Of a stretch of DNA of 64,000 nt, positions 47,401 through 56,819 are shown piece after piece. Within the stretch, counting starts at the first letter, position 1. Each line of letters starts with the position of its first letter. The position numbers and the translations under genes were made by a program. This DNA is from Chitinophaga pinensis (GTDB lineage Bacteria; Bacteroidota; Bacteroidia; NS11-12g; UBA955), in contig CAMBXL010000007.1 in NCBI GenBank assembly GCA_945871905.1, positions 60,344 to 124,343 on the forward strand, in the 5' to 3' direction. The notes below the pieces were generated by a model. It saw only the letters and a program-made list of their open reading frames with translations. It did not search any database and had not been told where the DNA came from.

Positions 47401-48786
47401 CGTGTTTATCCATTTGCAGGAAAAGCAATAGTAAGAGAAAAAGCAATGATGGACCGTTTGGACAGTTCAAGAATTGAAGCCAATAAAACAGACAAATTCC
47501 ACGATATTAAAAATTGCAGAACAACCATATTAGGCGGTAACTCTTTGTCAGCAACTGGTTATTACAGATACATTGACAAATACAAAAAAGAGCAACCTTT
47601 GTTCTTAGATAGTATTAGAATAAATACGGATAAAAACTTGGTTGGTTACGGAAAAATATCGGATGAAAGTAATTTCAGATTAGATGATAAAATAGCATTC
47701 AAAGGTTTGTTTGAGGTGCTAAGCATTCGTAAACCAATAGAGTTCATCGGCTATGTGCGACCAATGCATAGTTTTGCTTACATGGAAACACTATGGTTGA
47801 GATATAGAAACGTCGTTGACCCACAAAATGTAATCATTGATATTACCAATCCACGAGACAAGGACAACAAAAAATTGTCAGTAGGTTTGTATTTTGCCAA
47901 TGACAGCAACCATGTATATCCTATTATGTTGGATTTGAAACGCAGATACAGCGACCCTGAATTACAGTCAGACACTGGTATTTTGTTTTATGACAAAACC
48001 AAAGATGCTTTCTTTGTAGGTAACAAAGAAAAGCTTCAAAATGACGCACTTAAAGGGAATTACATGCAATTCAATGAAAAAGACAAAAGTATTTATGCAG
48101 AAGGTATTTTTGATTTCCGAGTGGTAGCGCCTAAAGTACGTTTTCAGTCTGCGGGTAATGCAGTGCTGGCCAAAGGGGATAGTACCTACCGATTCAACCT
48201 AATGACACTAATTGATTTTCCATTCCCAACGGAGATAAATAAAGCCATGTTAAAAGTGTTGACAGCAGAAGGTGCAGGGGTGCCAGCAACTGCAGCCAAT
48301 ACTGAAGAAAATATTAAAGCCATTCACGAATTAAATCAGGATGAAAGAGTAGCCAATAAAATTTCAAATTCATTGGAGTCGTCAGGGGTTATTACGCCTG
48401 AAGGAGCCTTTAACTCAGGATTCTTATTTACCGACATCGATTTTGCTTTCAATAGAGTTAGAAGAAAATTCATTGCCGCAGGACCTATTCATTTGGCATT
48501 GATGAATGGAACAGTCATTAACAAAAAATACACGACCACTATCGCCTTAGAGAAAAGGAGAGGTAGCGACAAAATATATCTTTACTTTATCACAGACAAT
48601 GGCGATTGGGTTTATATGGAATACAGCAAAGGGTCTATGTTATTCGCAACTAGTAACGCAGAATTATTAACAGCTATTGAAGTGGCCTCCCAAAAATTGG
48701 CAGACGAACAGTTTGTAATTCGTATAGGAACAGAGCGTCAAAAAGAGAATTTCTTGAAGCGAAATGACATTGAATTAGACGAATAA
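44413..48786 (+). CDS. Very large exported protein of unknown function (1457 residues)
   Basis: Signal peptide (MIRCLIFLSLFWSSFIVIEAQ), then a helical region (about 30-140) and a very long, mostly beta-predicted remainder with recurring short strands (for example GRINFERVGLSES, RSETFRLDSNKVMSQHAAIS, NTYGRILIDKPNN), a pattern resembling stacked beta-jellyroll or beta-taco repeats. No family recognised, no T9SS sorting signal, no membrane barrel pattern. A degenerate -7 box (TAATTTAGC, 44401-44409) ends 3 bases before the ATG. It is followed by plsY; a link with lipid or envelope assembly is only a guess. Confidence 0.75.
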   Translation: MIRCLIFLSLFWSSFIVIEAQTSFNSDPVVFIEEFSKFMKESKKTDIQKMTDLFSTNWKSGKYTPEQKKFIISISNEIMYKNLARDPYLELMLMNLDYFSQKKFSPNILKQWQEITKTLLDKKPKDYLFFLQTANTLFKDNTLVQTNGLRWYSNSSQFEFGFEKNKVSIQFKNLDLICEAGLDKVKIFNASGVFYPDKKNWEGTQGRINFERVGLSESEVYVSFKDHKIDMNTGSFIVDSAQMVYPKISSQPLLGRLTERISQSNSIDLIKTSPFPQFVAYEPSIEIKDIVGTEAKYLGGFSMKGAKINSQNFGDGESSIQLLYKGKPMMTVRSETFRLDSNKVMSQHAAISIVVDTGFITHPNVKFSYDIVKKKVIITRGSDGLMRMPFSDNYHGVEIEVDQVLWDQKQPFIDFDMMTNDKAAYVETNSFFKKFLFDKKQGALGMNPLTKMFQYCRENRLRSFNLQQYASGIGSKKEYLSQLVMDLADDGFIYYNKENDSIYVKDKLYNWISNNQGTKDYDVIRFQSVIGGRPNITYNMLSHDLKLEGVRRFTFSDSQNVVAVPNEQLVIIKKNKNAQFSGMMRAGRIDFYSKDFFFNYSQFQINNTTMDSMVIYYPDMNSNALRKVNSVLSNTYGRILIDKPNNKSGLKDFAEYPIFIAERGSEILYDRASTHNHAYKADRFKFQVDPFTIDSLDNFTIAGFGFAGTLISDGIFPDIPNTARIQPDYSLGFVDKVKLPMYGGKGTGDLTINLSNRGFYGNGDLIYQTSVSKSPEYLLLPDATTGVSTSFDLPESAKYPLVAGVNIQTQWYPKQDRMIQTRIDSNFSIFKTRYAFDGKMTLSPEDLRGDGHLKWNEAMFTSMDMVFGRNKANAMNSSIKIFAVDPSKFAFESNNVKGDLDFDKREGKFLSNFVGSYTHFPYNQYSSNMNDYKWDMNKKMMEVKPGIAMAGIKPIFVGLPPNQTDSLKFECSFAKFDLVKYVINMEKIPFIDVADSRVYPFAGKAIVREKAMMDRLDSSRIEANKTDKFHDIKNCRTTILGGNSLSATGYYRYIDKYKKEQPLFLDSIRINTDKNLVGYGKISDESNFRLDDKIAFKGLFEVLSIRKPIEFIGYVRPMHSFAYMETLWLRYRNVVDPQNVIIDITNPRDKDNKKLSVGLYFANDSNHVYPIMLDLKRRYSDPELQSDTGILFYDKTKDAFFVGNKEKLQNDALKGNYMQFNEKDKSIYAEGIFDFRVVAPKVRFQSAGNAVLAKGDSTYRFNLMTLIDFPFPTEINKAMLKVLTAEGAGVPATAANTEENIKAIHELNQDERVANKISNSLESSGVITPEGAFNSGFLFTDIDFAFNRVRRKFIAAGPIHLALMNGTVINKKYTTTIALEKRRGSDKIYLYFITDNGDWVYMEYSKGSMLFATSNAELLTAIEVASQKLADEQFVIRIGTERQKENFLKRNDIELDE

Positions 48787-48817
48787 TTAAGAGTGAAAAA
48801 CTTTTGATTAAATTATT

Positions 48818-48826
48818 TATATTTGC
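48818..48826 (+). promoter_or_regulatory. -7 box for plsY
   Basis: TATATTTGC, 26 bases before ATG 48853. Confidence 0.5.
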
Positions 48827-48852
48827 AAGCTTAAGTATTTTTTGAACACCGC

Positions 48853-49500
48853 ATGGAATTGATTGTAATTGTTGCTCTTTCTATTGTTTCCTATTTATTA
48901 GGGTCAATGCCGACTGCTCTTTGGGTAGGCAAAGCTTTTTATGGATTAGATATTAGATTTCACGGAAGTGGAAACTCCGGCGCAACGAATACTTTCAGAG
49001 TTTTGGGCAAAAAAGCGGGTACCATTGTATTGCTTTTAGATGTAGTAAAAGGGTTAACAGCAGCTTCTTTGGTTCGTTATCTTCCTTTTGTAGAAATGGG
49101 TACTATTAGATTTGTTAACTTACAATTGTTGTTTGGATTATTGGCTGTTTTAGGACATATTTTCCCTATTTATGCCAAATTCAAAGGAGGTAAAGGAATT
49201 GCAACTTTGTTGGGTATGGTTATTGCCATTCATTACTTATCCGCATTGGTTTGCATGCTTTTATTTTTGGTTATTTTATTTTCAACCCGTTATGTTTCGC
49301 TGAGTAGTATATTGTCTGCTGTAGCTTTTCCAATTATAGCAGTAATTATTTATAACAATCAAGAACCTCTGTTTGTAGCTTTCGGTATTGCAGCGGCTTT
49401 AATGGTGGTACTTACCCACCAAAAAAACATAGTTAGACTAGTGGCTGGTAATGAAAACAAAGCCAATTTATTAAAGAAACACAGAAATAGATATCCTTAA
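48853..49500 (+). CDS. plsY: Glycerol-3-phosphate acyltransferase PlsY
   Basis: 215 residues with five to six membrane segments. It acylates glycerol-3-phosphate from acyl-phosphate, the first step of phospholipid synthesis. Conserved PlsY motifs HGSGNSGATNTFR and KFKGGKGIAT are both present, plus the first-segment YLLGSMPTALWVG. clpS follows after one base. Confidence 0.95.
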   Translation: MELIVIVALSIVSYLLGSMPTALWVGKAFYGLDIRFHGSGNSGATNTFRVLGKKAGTIVLLLDVVKGLTAASLVRYLPFVEMGTIRFVNLQLLFGLLAVLGHIFPIYAKFKGGKGIATLLGMVIAIHYLSALVCMLLFLVILFSTRYVSLSSILSAVAFPIIAVIIYNNQEPLFVAFGIAAALMVVLTHQKNIVRLVAGNENKANLLKKHRNRYP

Positions 49501-49501
49501 T

Positions 49502-49795
49502 ATGAAATTCAATTTGGATCATAATGAGTCTTATCAATCAGAACTATTAACTGAAATAAATTCACAAAGTGAGTTTGAGTTAATTTTGTACAATGATGAC
49601 TATAATACATTCGATCATGTTATTGATTGCCTAATGAAGTATTGCAAACATACTTCGGTTCAGGCAGAACAATGTGCTTGGATAGTTCACTCAAAAGGGA
49701 AGTGTAGTGTTAAAGAAGGAACTTACAGTGCTTTAGAACCACTTTGTACAGCCCTTTGCGAACAAGGCTTAACGGCACAAATTGAATTAGTTTAA
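49502..49795 (+). CDS. clpS: ClpS, ATP-dependent Clp protease adaptor
   Basis: 97 residues. ClpS delivers N-end-rule substrates to ClpA(P). Signature LILYNDDYNTFDHVIDCLMKY and the later ALCEQGLTAQIE fit the family; the acidic pocket residues (DD) and a short N-terminal extension are present. Sits between plsY and an M48 protease gene. Confidence 0.92.
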   Translation: MKFNLDHNESYQSELLTEINSQSEFELILYNDDYNTFDHVIDCLMKYCKHTSVQAEQCAWIVHSKGKCSVKEGTYSALEPLCTALCEQGLTAQIELV

Positions 49796-49828
49796 TCCTT
49801 AAGCTAACTTTTACTTAATTTTATAAAA

Positions 49829-50629
49829 ATGAAAACCATTTACACCATCCTTTTTGCAAGTATAATTTTATCATGCAACAAAGTGCCTATTACCGGAAGA
49901 AAACAAACAACTTGGGCAAGTGAAGCCGAGTTAATGAAAATGAGTGATATTGAATATCGTAAATTTTTGTCGCTAAATAAGGTTGTGAATAATACCCCAC
50001 AGAGTGAACTTGTTAAAAAAGTAGGAGTCAATATTTCAACGTCTATCAAAGAGTTTTTCAAAACTTACCAAAATGGAAAATACAATCAGTTGATATCAAC
50101 TTTCAATTGGGAATTTAACACTATTGAAGATAATAATGTCAACGCTTGGTGTATGCCAGGGGGAAAGGTTGCGTTTTACACAGGGATATTTCCTATAACC
50201 AAAGACGAACAAGGTTTGGCAGTTGTAATGGGACACGAAATAGCACATGCCGTAGCCAAACATGGTAATGAAAGAATGACACTACAAATGAAAGCACAAG
50301 GGTTAGGAACTGTTGTAGGTGTTGCTGTTTCAGGAAGTCCTCAAGCTACACAAGATATTTTTTCAATTGCATTCGGTATTTCAGGGAATTTAGCATTATT
50401 AAAATATTCACGTAATCATGAGTCGGAAGCAGATAAATTAGGATTGGTGTTTATGGCATTAGCTGGATACGACCCTTCAGCAGCTATTCCTTTTTGGGAA
50501 AGAATGGCTGCATTAAGTTCTGTAAAACCACCTCAATTTTTAAGCACACACCCAAGTGATTCACAAAGAGTAAAAGACTTACAAGCATGGTTGCCAGAAG
50601 CCATGAAGTATTACAAAAAAGCAAATTAA
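49829..50629 (+). CDS. M48 family metalloprotease lipoprotein (Oma1/LoiP-like)
   Basis: 266 residues. Lipoprotein signal (MKTIYTILFASIILSC, Cys16). Zinc motif HEIAH at 136-140 with the third ligand Glu in NHESEADKLG, and the conserved NAWCMPGGKVAFYTGI before it. Homologues do quality control of outer-membrane proteins. It overlaps tsaE (TAATG), which is probably incidental coupling. Confidence 0.9.
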   Translation: MKTIYTILFASIILSCNKVPITGRKQTTWASEAELMKMSDIEYRKFLSLNKVVNNTPQSELVKKVGVNISTSIKEFFKTYQNGKYNQLISTFNWEFNTIEDNNVNAWCMPGGKVAFYTGIFPITKDEQGLAVVMGHEIAHAVAKHGNERMTLQMKAQGLGTVVGVAVSGSPQATQDIFSIAFGISGNLALLKYSRNHESEADKLGLVFMALAGYDPSAAIPFWERMAALSSVKPPQFLSTHPSDSQRVKDLQAWLPEAMKYYKKAN

Positions 50630-51066
50630 TGGTTTCGCAAACTGTATTCGATAAAACATTAGAACTTCATCAATTAGATGAAGTTCTTTTTTTGCTCAAT
50701 AATGAGTTAAACTCAACAACAGTTTTGTTATTAAAAGGGGATTTGGGGGCAGGTAAAACAACCCTTACCAAGGCATTACTGTCGCAAAGAGGCATAACAA
50801 AAGAGGTAAGTAGTCCAACTTTTAATATTGTCAACACATACACCACAGGGAATCAAACTAAGGTTCATCATTTTGACTTGTATAGAATAAAACATATTGA
50901 AGAATTAGATGAAATTGGTTTTTGGGAATATCTAGATTCAGGCGATTTGTGTGTTATAGAATGGCCCGAAATGATTGAAGATTATTTGGATATTGATTAT
51001 TTGAAATTACTGATTAAACACAGTGGGGAACATCATAGGCAGTATTTTCTAACAAAATTAACTTAG
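50629..51066 (+). CDS. tsaE: tRNA threonylcarbamoyl-adenosine biosynthesis ATPase TsaE
   Basis: 145 residues from ATG 50629. Walker A is GDLGAGKTT (37-45); the conserved SSPTFNIVNTY and HHFDLYRI motifs and the IEWPEMIEDYL segment follow. TsaE works with TsaB and TsaD to make t6A37 in ANN-decoding tRNAs. An upstream in-frame start would overlap the protease gene by 14 codons; the TAATG overlap at 50629 is the better start. Confidence 0.92.
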   Translation: MVSQTVFDKTLELHQLDEVLFLLNNELNSTTVLLLKGDLGAGKTTLTKALLSQRGITKEVSSPTFNIVNTYTTGNQTKVHHFDLYRIKHIEELDEIGFWEYLDSGDLCVIEWPEMIEDYLDIDYLKLLIKHSGEHHRQYFLTKLT

Positions 51067-51158
51067 CATAAAGTCCCATTTTGAGATTATGGATTCTCCT
51101 CCCTTTATTTATTCCGTAAATTGCTGTGCGTTTGGTTGTAGCGAAGGGCAATTATACG

Positions 51159-51227
51159 GAATCTTCTGGATTGCGGAGCACAAATAAGAAGATTCTGCAT
51201 ATTCGCAGAGCCGAATTCCAGAATGAC
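51159..51227. repeat. REP-like inverted repeat between tsaE and atpC
   Basis: GAATCTTCT (51159-51167) and AGAAGATTC (51187-51195) are a perfect 9-bp inverted pair, and TTCTGGA/TTCCAGAA repeats around it end in CCAGAATGACGG (51216-51227), similar to 5576-5586 near hpf. This gap looks more G+C-rich than its surroundings. Confidence 0.5.
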
Positions 51228-51291
51228 GGTTTCTTGAGGAGCACTAGGTCAAGACCAACAACGGCGGAAGTGGTTTGATTTCTACACATAA

Positions 51292-51324
51292 AAAAAACCA
51301 TTCGCATTAAACGAATGGTTTTTT
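51292..51324. terminator. Bidirectional terminator between tsaE (+) and atpC (-)
   Basis: AAAAAACCATTCG (51292-51304) pairs perfectly with CGAATGGTTTTTT (51312-51324) around a 7-base loop; T runs on both strands. Confidence 0.9.
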
Positions 51325-51344
51325 CTTTATAGTGTTATTAGTGT

Positions 51345-51575
51345 TTAAACCAATACCACAATTTTGTTTTTTAGAACTTCTACAATACCACCATTGACAT
51401 TGAATGATTTTTTTTCAGAACCATTGTCAACCACAACTTCACCTTTAGACAAGGCAGAAATAAGTGGGGCGTGATTGTTTAAAATTTGGAAGCTACCATT
51501 AATTCCTGGAAGGGTTACACATTGTGCATCTCCAGAATATAAGGCATTATCGGGTGTTAAAATATCAACTTGCAT
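51345..51575 (-). CDS. atpC: ATP synthase F1 epsilon subunit (beta-sandwich only)
   Basis: 76 residues. The N-terminal beta-sandwich (MQVDILTPDNALYSGDAQCVTLPG, then FQILNNHAPLISALSKGEV) is complete, but the two-helix C-terminal domain that inhibits ATP hydrolysis in many bacteria is missing. Length is normal for Bacteroidota. It starts 5 bases after the atpD stop (minus strand), in one operon. Confidence 0.93.
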   Translation of the reverse strand: MQVDILTPDNALYSGDAQCVTLPGINGSFQILNNHAPLISALSKGEVVVDNGSEKKSFNVNGGIVEVLKNKIVVLV

Positions 51576-51580
51576 TACTC

Positions 51581-53167
<1,587 letters not shown>

Positions 53168-53286
53168 TCAAATTAAGAACAGGTGTACAAAATTTCAGAC
53201 CATTTGCCTTTTTTATCAACTCTGTCAATTATCTCTTTCTCGTTGATTTTAAGGATAATAATAGGAGAAGAGCTGTGTATGGGACA

Positions 53287-53318
53287 ATAAAAAAGCGAAA
53301 CTTTTTAGGGTTTCGCTT
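53287..53318 (-). terminator. Terminator of the RRM protein gene
   Basis: AAGCGAAAC (53293-53301) pairs with GTTTCGCTT (53310-53318); the minus-strand copy is followed by a T run (53287-53292 on the plus strand as A). Confidence 0.8.
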
Positions 53319-53346
53319 CAATAATTTAAACTGGAATAACTAGTGC

Positions 53347-53667
53347 TTAGTATCTTTTGTTATAACCACCGCCACCGCCATTGTTGTTGTTTCCGCCTCT
53401 GTAATTACTTCCGCCACCATTGTTTTCTCTTGGTCTAGCTTCGTTAACTACCAAGTTTCTTTCCATGAATTCTTTTTCATGCAATGCGCTAATAGCAGCA
53501 TTTGCTGAACTGTTGTCATTCATTTCTACAATAGCGAATCCACGAGAACGACCTGTGAATTTGTCAGTAATAATTCTAGCCGAGCTAACTTCACCGTACT
53601 GGGTGAAAAGGTTTTCAACATCTTGCTCGCTCGCACGAAAGCTAAGATTTCCTACATAAATGTTCAT
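53347..53667 (-). CDS. RRM RNA-binding protein with Gly/Asn-rich tail
   Basis: 106 residues. One RRM domain with RNP2 (IYVGNLSFRASE) and RNP1 (RGFAIVEM), then a low-complexity C-terminal tail rich in Gly, Asn and Arg (RGGNNNNGGGGG). Small RRM proteins of this type are general RNA binders in Bacteroidota, which lack Hfq in many lineages; a role as RNA chaperone is inferred. The -7 box at 53710-53718 implies a leader of about 40 bases. Confidence 0.88.
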   Translation of the reverse strand: MNIYVGNLSFRASEQDVENLFTQYGEVSSARIITDKFTGRSRGFAIVEMNDNSSANAAISALHEKEFMERNLVVNEARPRENNGGGSNYRGGNNNNGGGGGYNKRY

Positions 53668-53709
53668 CTGTTTACTATAAATTAAATCTGTGTATTAATT
53701 ATACACGAT

Positions 53710-53718
53710 ACAAAGGTA
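53710..53718 (-). promoter_or_regulatory. -7 box for the RRM protein gene
   Basis: TACCTTTGT on the minus strand, 42 bases before the ATG. Confidence 0.5.
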
Positions 53719-53821
53719 GGTGAATAATTGACATATCCTACTCTTTTTCAAATAAAAAGAGTAATTATTTTCAAATTGCTCTTTTAAGTCAATGAATTGT
53801 TATAACTACCTTAACTTTTTG

Positions 53822-54259
53822 TTACTTAATGATAATAGTAGATGTTTGAACCGGTTTTCCTTTTGGAATACTGATGTTTAAAATACCATCAGTAAAACTT
53901 GCTTCTATACCACTTGGATCTGCATCGCCTACATGAAAACTTCTCGAAAACTTACCATAACTAATTTCTCTTCTGTAGTATTTTGCGTTTTTTTCCTTAC
54001 TCTCATGCTTTTTTTCTCCCTCTACAATTAACAAATCCTTCTCGAATGTGATTTTTACATCTTCTTTTTTTACCCCCGGAATAGACAAATGTATTTCATA
54101 GTGTTTTTCTTTCTCTATGATGTCCGAATTTGGTTTGAATCCAGGAATCATTCCTTTTAATCCTTTCTCATCAAAAAAGTTTTGAAATAATTGATTAAAT
54201 CCTTGAGGGAAATAAAGGTCGGATTGAAATGGGTCGTTGTTTGATTTAATGATACTCAT
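53822..54259 (-). CDS. Small heat-shock protein Hsp20
   Basis: 145 residues of the alpha-crystallin family: the core beta-sandwich (about 45-135, KHYEIHLSIPGVKKEDVKITFEKDLLIVEGEK, then GILNISIPKGKPV) with short flanks. ATP-independent chaperone that holds unfolded proteins. The C-terminal I-x-I motif appears as TSTIIIK. No CIRCE element seen; the promoter was not clear. Confidence 0.9.
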   Translation of the reverse strand: MSIIKSNNDPFQSDLYFPQGFNQLFQNFFDEKGLKGMIPGFKPNSDIIEKEKHYEIHLSIPGVKKEDVKITFEKDLLIVEGEKKHESKEKNAKYYRREISYGKFSRSFHVGDADPSGIEASFTDGILNISIPKGKPVQTSTIIIK

Positions 54260-54367
54260 AATCTTGTATTTTTTATTGGTTATACAATACTATTTTTCAA
54301 AAGGTATTCCATCTGTAAAAGTAGTGTCAATTTGTCTTATTTTGGCTGTTTTAGCTTGAAAATAAAG

Positions 54368-54380
54368 TGACATATTGTCA
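54368..54380. promoter_or_regulatory. Palindrome TGACATATTGTCA between hsp20 and the porin gene
   Basis: 5-bp arms TGACA/TGTCA around TAT; TGTCAATT-like copies also occur near 54325. Position in the divergent gap suggests an operator; very tentative. Confidence 0.25.
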
Positions 54381-54476
54381 ATTCTGTAATCTTCATTAAA
54401 TGTCCAAAATACCATAATTTGATGTGGAAAGATTTTGAAAATTCAAGCCGCTAAAAACACGATATTTGTTTTTCAA

Positions 54477-56144
54477 ATGAATATTAAATCGATTTCTTTT
54501 TTTGCTGTTCTATTACTCTTTGGTCAACTCAATGCTCAGAATTCTAAGGACACTTCAACGAATAAGCAAGTAGTAATAGGTTTGAAGTATCAACCTATTT
54601 TGATTGATGCCTATAAAATTGAATCGGTGCCTGTTATCAACAAACCGACGCCACAAGCGCCCAATTATACTTATCAAATTCCAAGCAAGCAAGTGGAAAC
54701 ACCTAAAATAGTAAATCCAATTCCTGCTGCTGATTTCTTTAAAAAAGAATCGTTTGATTATCCTTCAAGTTATGTGAAATTAGGTTATGGTAATTATAAA
54801 ACACCGCTTGCTGAACTCTATTTTAACAACAAAAATGACGAAAAATACAGTTATGGTGCCCATTACAAATTCTTGCAAACCAATTCTCACCTGAATAAAG
54901 GTTTTGCTGATTTTACCGACCACAATGCAAAAGCCTATCTGAGAACCTATAGCAGTGTGGGTGAATTGGGTATGGAACTTTCTTACAAACAAAACGATTA
55001 TAATTTCTTTGGTTTTAATGACACGCTTGAACTTACTAAAAATGACCTCAAACGCAGAATGAGAAATTTTGATGCTTTGGCCTATTTTAACAGTACGCCT
55101 AATTCTAAAGACAAAGTAAAACACCGTTCTTCTTTTAATTTTAATCAGTTTCAGATTGACCAAGTTAAAGAAACCAATTATGCTTTAAAATCAAATATAT
55201 ACAGTTCTATTTCTAATTTCAATGATTTGCAAAATGGGGTTTTGAGTGCGCAACTAGGACTTAACTACATGACAACGAAGCTTGACACTAATACAACTTT
55301 CAAGCGTTTGTTCATTCAAGTTGATCCAAGATTTGATTTCGTTTACGAGGATTTGAAATTCTCGGTTGGTTTTAATTCCACTATCTTTTTCAACGGAAAT
55401 GATACTGCACAGCCGTTTATAAACCCCGTTATCAAAGTGACTTATCCATTAATTAAAGATGTGGCTAACTTATATGGAGGAATTGATGGAAGATATCACC
55501 AACAATCTGTTCGAAACTTAATTAATACCAACCCGTTTGTTGACCGTTATGACCTAACCAATACTTTTGACAATGTAAAACTTTACGCAGGTATAACTGC
55601 CAAAGTGGGTTCAAGTGCAGATGCCTTATTTGAAATCAATTACGCAGATATCTCTAATATGCCATTGTACATTACCCGTTATGATTCTGTTCCTCGTTTA
55701 AATTCATTTACTACCATTTTCAGGCAGGTAAATATGGTTAAATTTTCAGGAGCATTTAATTATAGTTTTAGTGAAAAGTTCAGAATTGGTGTTTTGGGTA
55801 ATTTCTATAATTACACGGTTAATAGAGAAGATGCTGCATGGCAATTACCTGATGTTGATGCCAAAGTCAATCTGAAAATGAACATCAAAAACAAAATCTA
55901 TCCTCACCTTGATTTTGTGGCAATGGGCTCTCAACAACAAAGAACAGGAATTGCAGAAGCAACTAAGTCAATCAGTAAGATCGATGCTTTTTATGATATT
56001 TCTGCGGGTATCGATTTTAAATTTAAGAAGAAAATTTCTCTTTTTGTACAAGCCAACAATATCATGTCAACGCGTTACCAAAGATGGTATAATTACCAAG
56101 TGCTTGGGTTCAACTTGATAGGTGGTTTAACCATGTTGTTCTAA
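54477..56144 (+). CDS. Outer-membrane beta-barrel protein (TonB-receptor/porin-like)
   Basis: 556 residues from ATG 54477. Signal peptide (MNIKSISFFAVLLLFGQLNAQ), a short Pro-rich periplasmic part and then about 450 residues of alternating beta strands (YSYGAHYKFLQTNSHL, YRHQQSVRNL) ending in an aromatic C-terminal residue, the barrel pattern. No plug domain or TonB box was recognised, so it is closer to a porin or a barrel-only transporter. A TTG start at 54435 is rejected because a degenerate -7 box (GATATTTGT, 54461-54469) lies between it and the ATG. Confidence 0.75.
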   Translation: MNIKSISFFAVLLLFGQLNAQNSKDTSTNKQVVIGLKYQPILIDAYKIESVPVINKPTPQAPNYTYQIPSKQVETPKIVNPIPAADFFKKESFDYPSSYVKLGYGNYKTPLAELYFNNKNDEKYSYGAHYKFLQTNSHLNKGFADFTDHNAKAYLRTYSSVGELGMELSYKQNDYNFFGFNDTLELTKNDLKRRMRNFDALAYFNSTPNSKDKVKHRSSFNFNQFQIDQVKETNYALKSNIYSSISNFNDLQNGVLSAQLGLNYMTTKLDTNTTFKRLFIQVDPRFDFVYEDLKFSVGFNSTIFFNGNDTAQPFINPVIKVTYPLIKDVANLYGGIDGRYHQQSVRNLINTNPFVDRYDLTNTFDNVKLYAGITAKVGSSADALFEINYADISNMPLYITRYDSVPRLNSFTTIFRQVNMVKFSGAFNYSFSEKFRIGVLGNFYNYTVNREDAAWQLPDVDAKVNLKMNIKNKIYPHLDFVAMGSQQQRTGIAEATKSISKIDAFYDISAGIDFKFKKKISLFVQANNIMSTRYQRWYNYQVLGFNLIGGLTMLF

Positions 56145-56147
56145 AAT

Positions 56148-56744
56148 TTACAACCCAAGGCTTAACTGCTGAGGTAACAGTGTAAATGACATTCTGTGGT
56201 GAATGCATGGGCCTATTTTACGAATGGCATTGCGGTGTTCCATGGTTGGATAACCCTTGTTCTTTGTCCACTGGTATTCAGGAAATTCTTCTGCTACAAG
56301 TGCCATATAATCGTCACGATGTGTTTTTGCTAATACTGAAGCTGCTGCTATTGATTTGATTTTAGAATCCCCTTTTACCACCGTTGTGTAAGGAATATCC
56401 TTGTAAGGTTTAAAACGGTTGCCATCAATAACAATGTGTTCAAATGGACTCTTAATTTGATCAATCGCCAACATCATCGCTTTAATGGATGCATTCAGTA
56501 TATTGATAGAGTCTATTTCTTTCTGATAAACAGCTGCCACAGCCCAAATACATTCAGCTTCTATTTGTTGCCTAAGTTCGATTCTTTTTTTTTCTGACAA
56601 TTGTTTAGAATCGTTAATTAGGTCTAGGTTTACACCCTCAGGAATAATAACCGCAGCAGCAAAAACAGGGCCTGCCAAACAACCTCTTCCGGCTTCGTCG
56701 CAACCTACTTCAATCAGATGTTCGTTTAATCGTGTTTTTAACAT
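56148..56744 (-). CDS. rnhB: Ribonuclease HII
   Basis: 198 residues from ATG 56744. It cuts RNA in RNA-DNA hybrids and starts ribonucleotide excision. Active site Asp16 and Glu17 (DEAGRG) with the Asp in VIDGNRF and in THRDDYM. The upstream ATG at 56774 is rejected since a -7 box (56749-56757) ends 4 bases before ATG 56744. Convergent with the porin gene. Confidence 0.93.
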   Translation of the reverse strand: MLKTRLNEHLIEVGCDEAGRGCLAGPVFAAAVIIPEGVNLDLINDSKQLSEKKRIELRQQIEAECIWAVAAVYQKEIDSINILNASIKAMMLAIDQIKSPFEHIVIDGNRFKPYKDIPYTTVVKGDSKIKSIAAASVLAKTHRDDYMALVAEEFPEYQWTKNKGYPTMEHRNAIRKIGPCIHHRMSFTLLPQQLSLGL

Positions 56745-56748
56745 CGTT

Positions 56749-56757
56749 TCAAAAATA
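56749..56757 (-). promoter_or_regulatory. -7 box 4 bases from the rnhB ATG
   Basis: TATTTTTGA on the minus strand; predicts a leaderless rnhB mRNA. Confidence 0.55.
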
Positions 56758-56777
56758 CATAAATTTATCACCAATTT

Positions 56778-56786
56778 TACCTTTGT
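56778..56786 (+). promoter_or_regulatory. -7 box for the DUF2911 gene
   Basis: TACCTTTGT, 33 bases before ATG 56820; divergent from the rnhB box. Confidence 0.5.
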
Positions 56787-56819
56787 ATTTTTAGCTAATA
56801 TGGCTTAATATTGTAGTAT

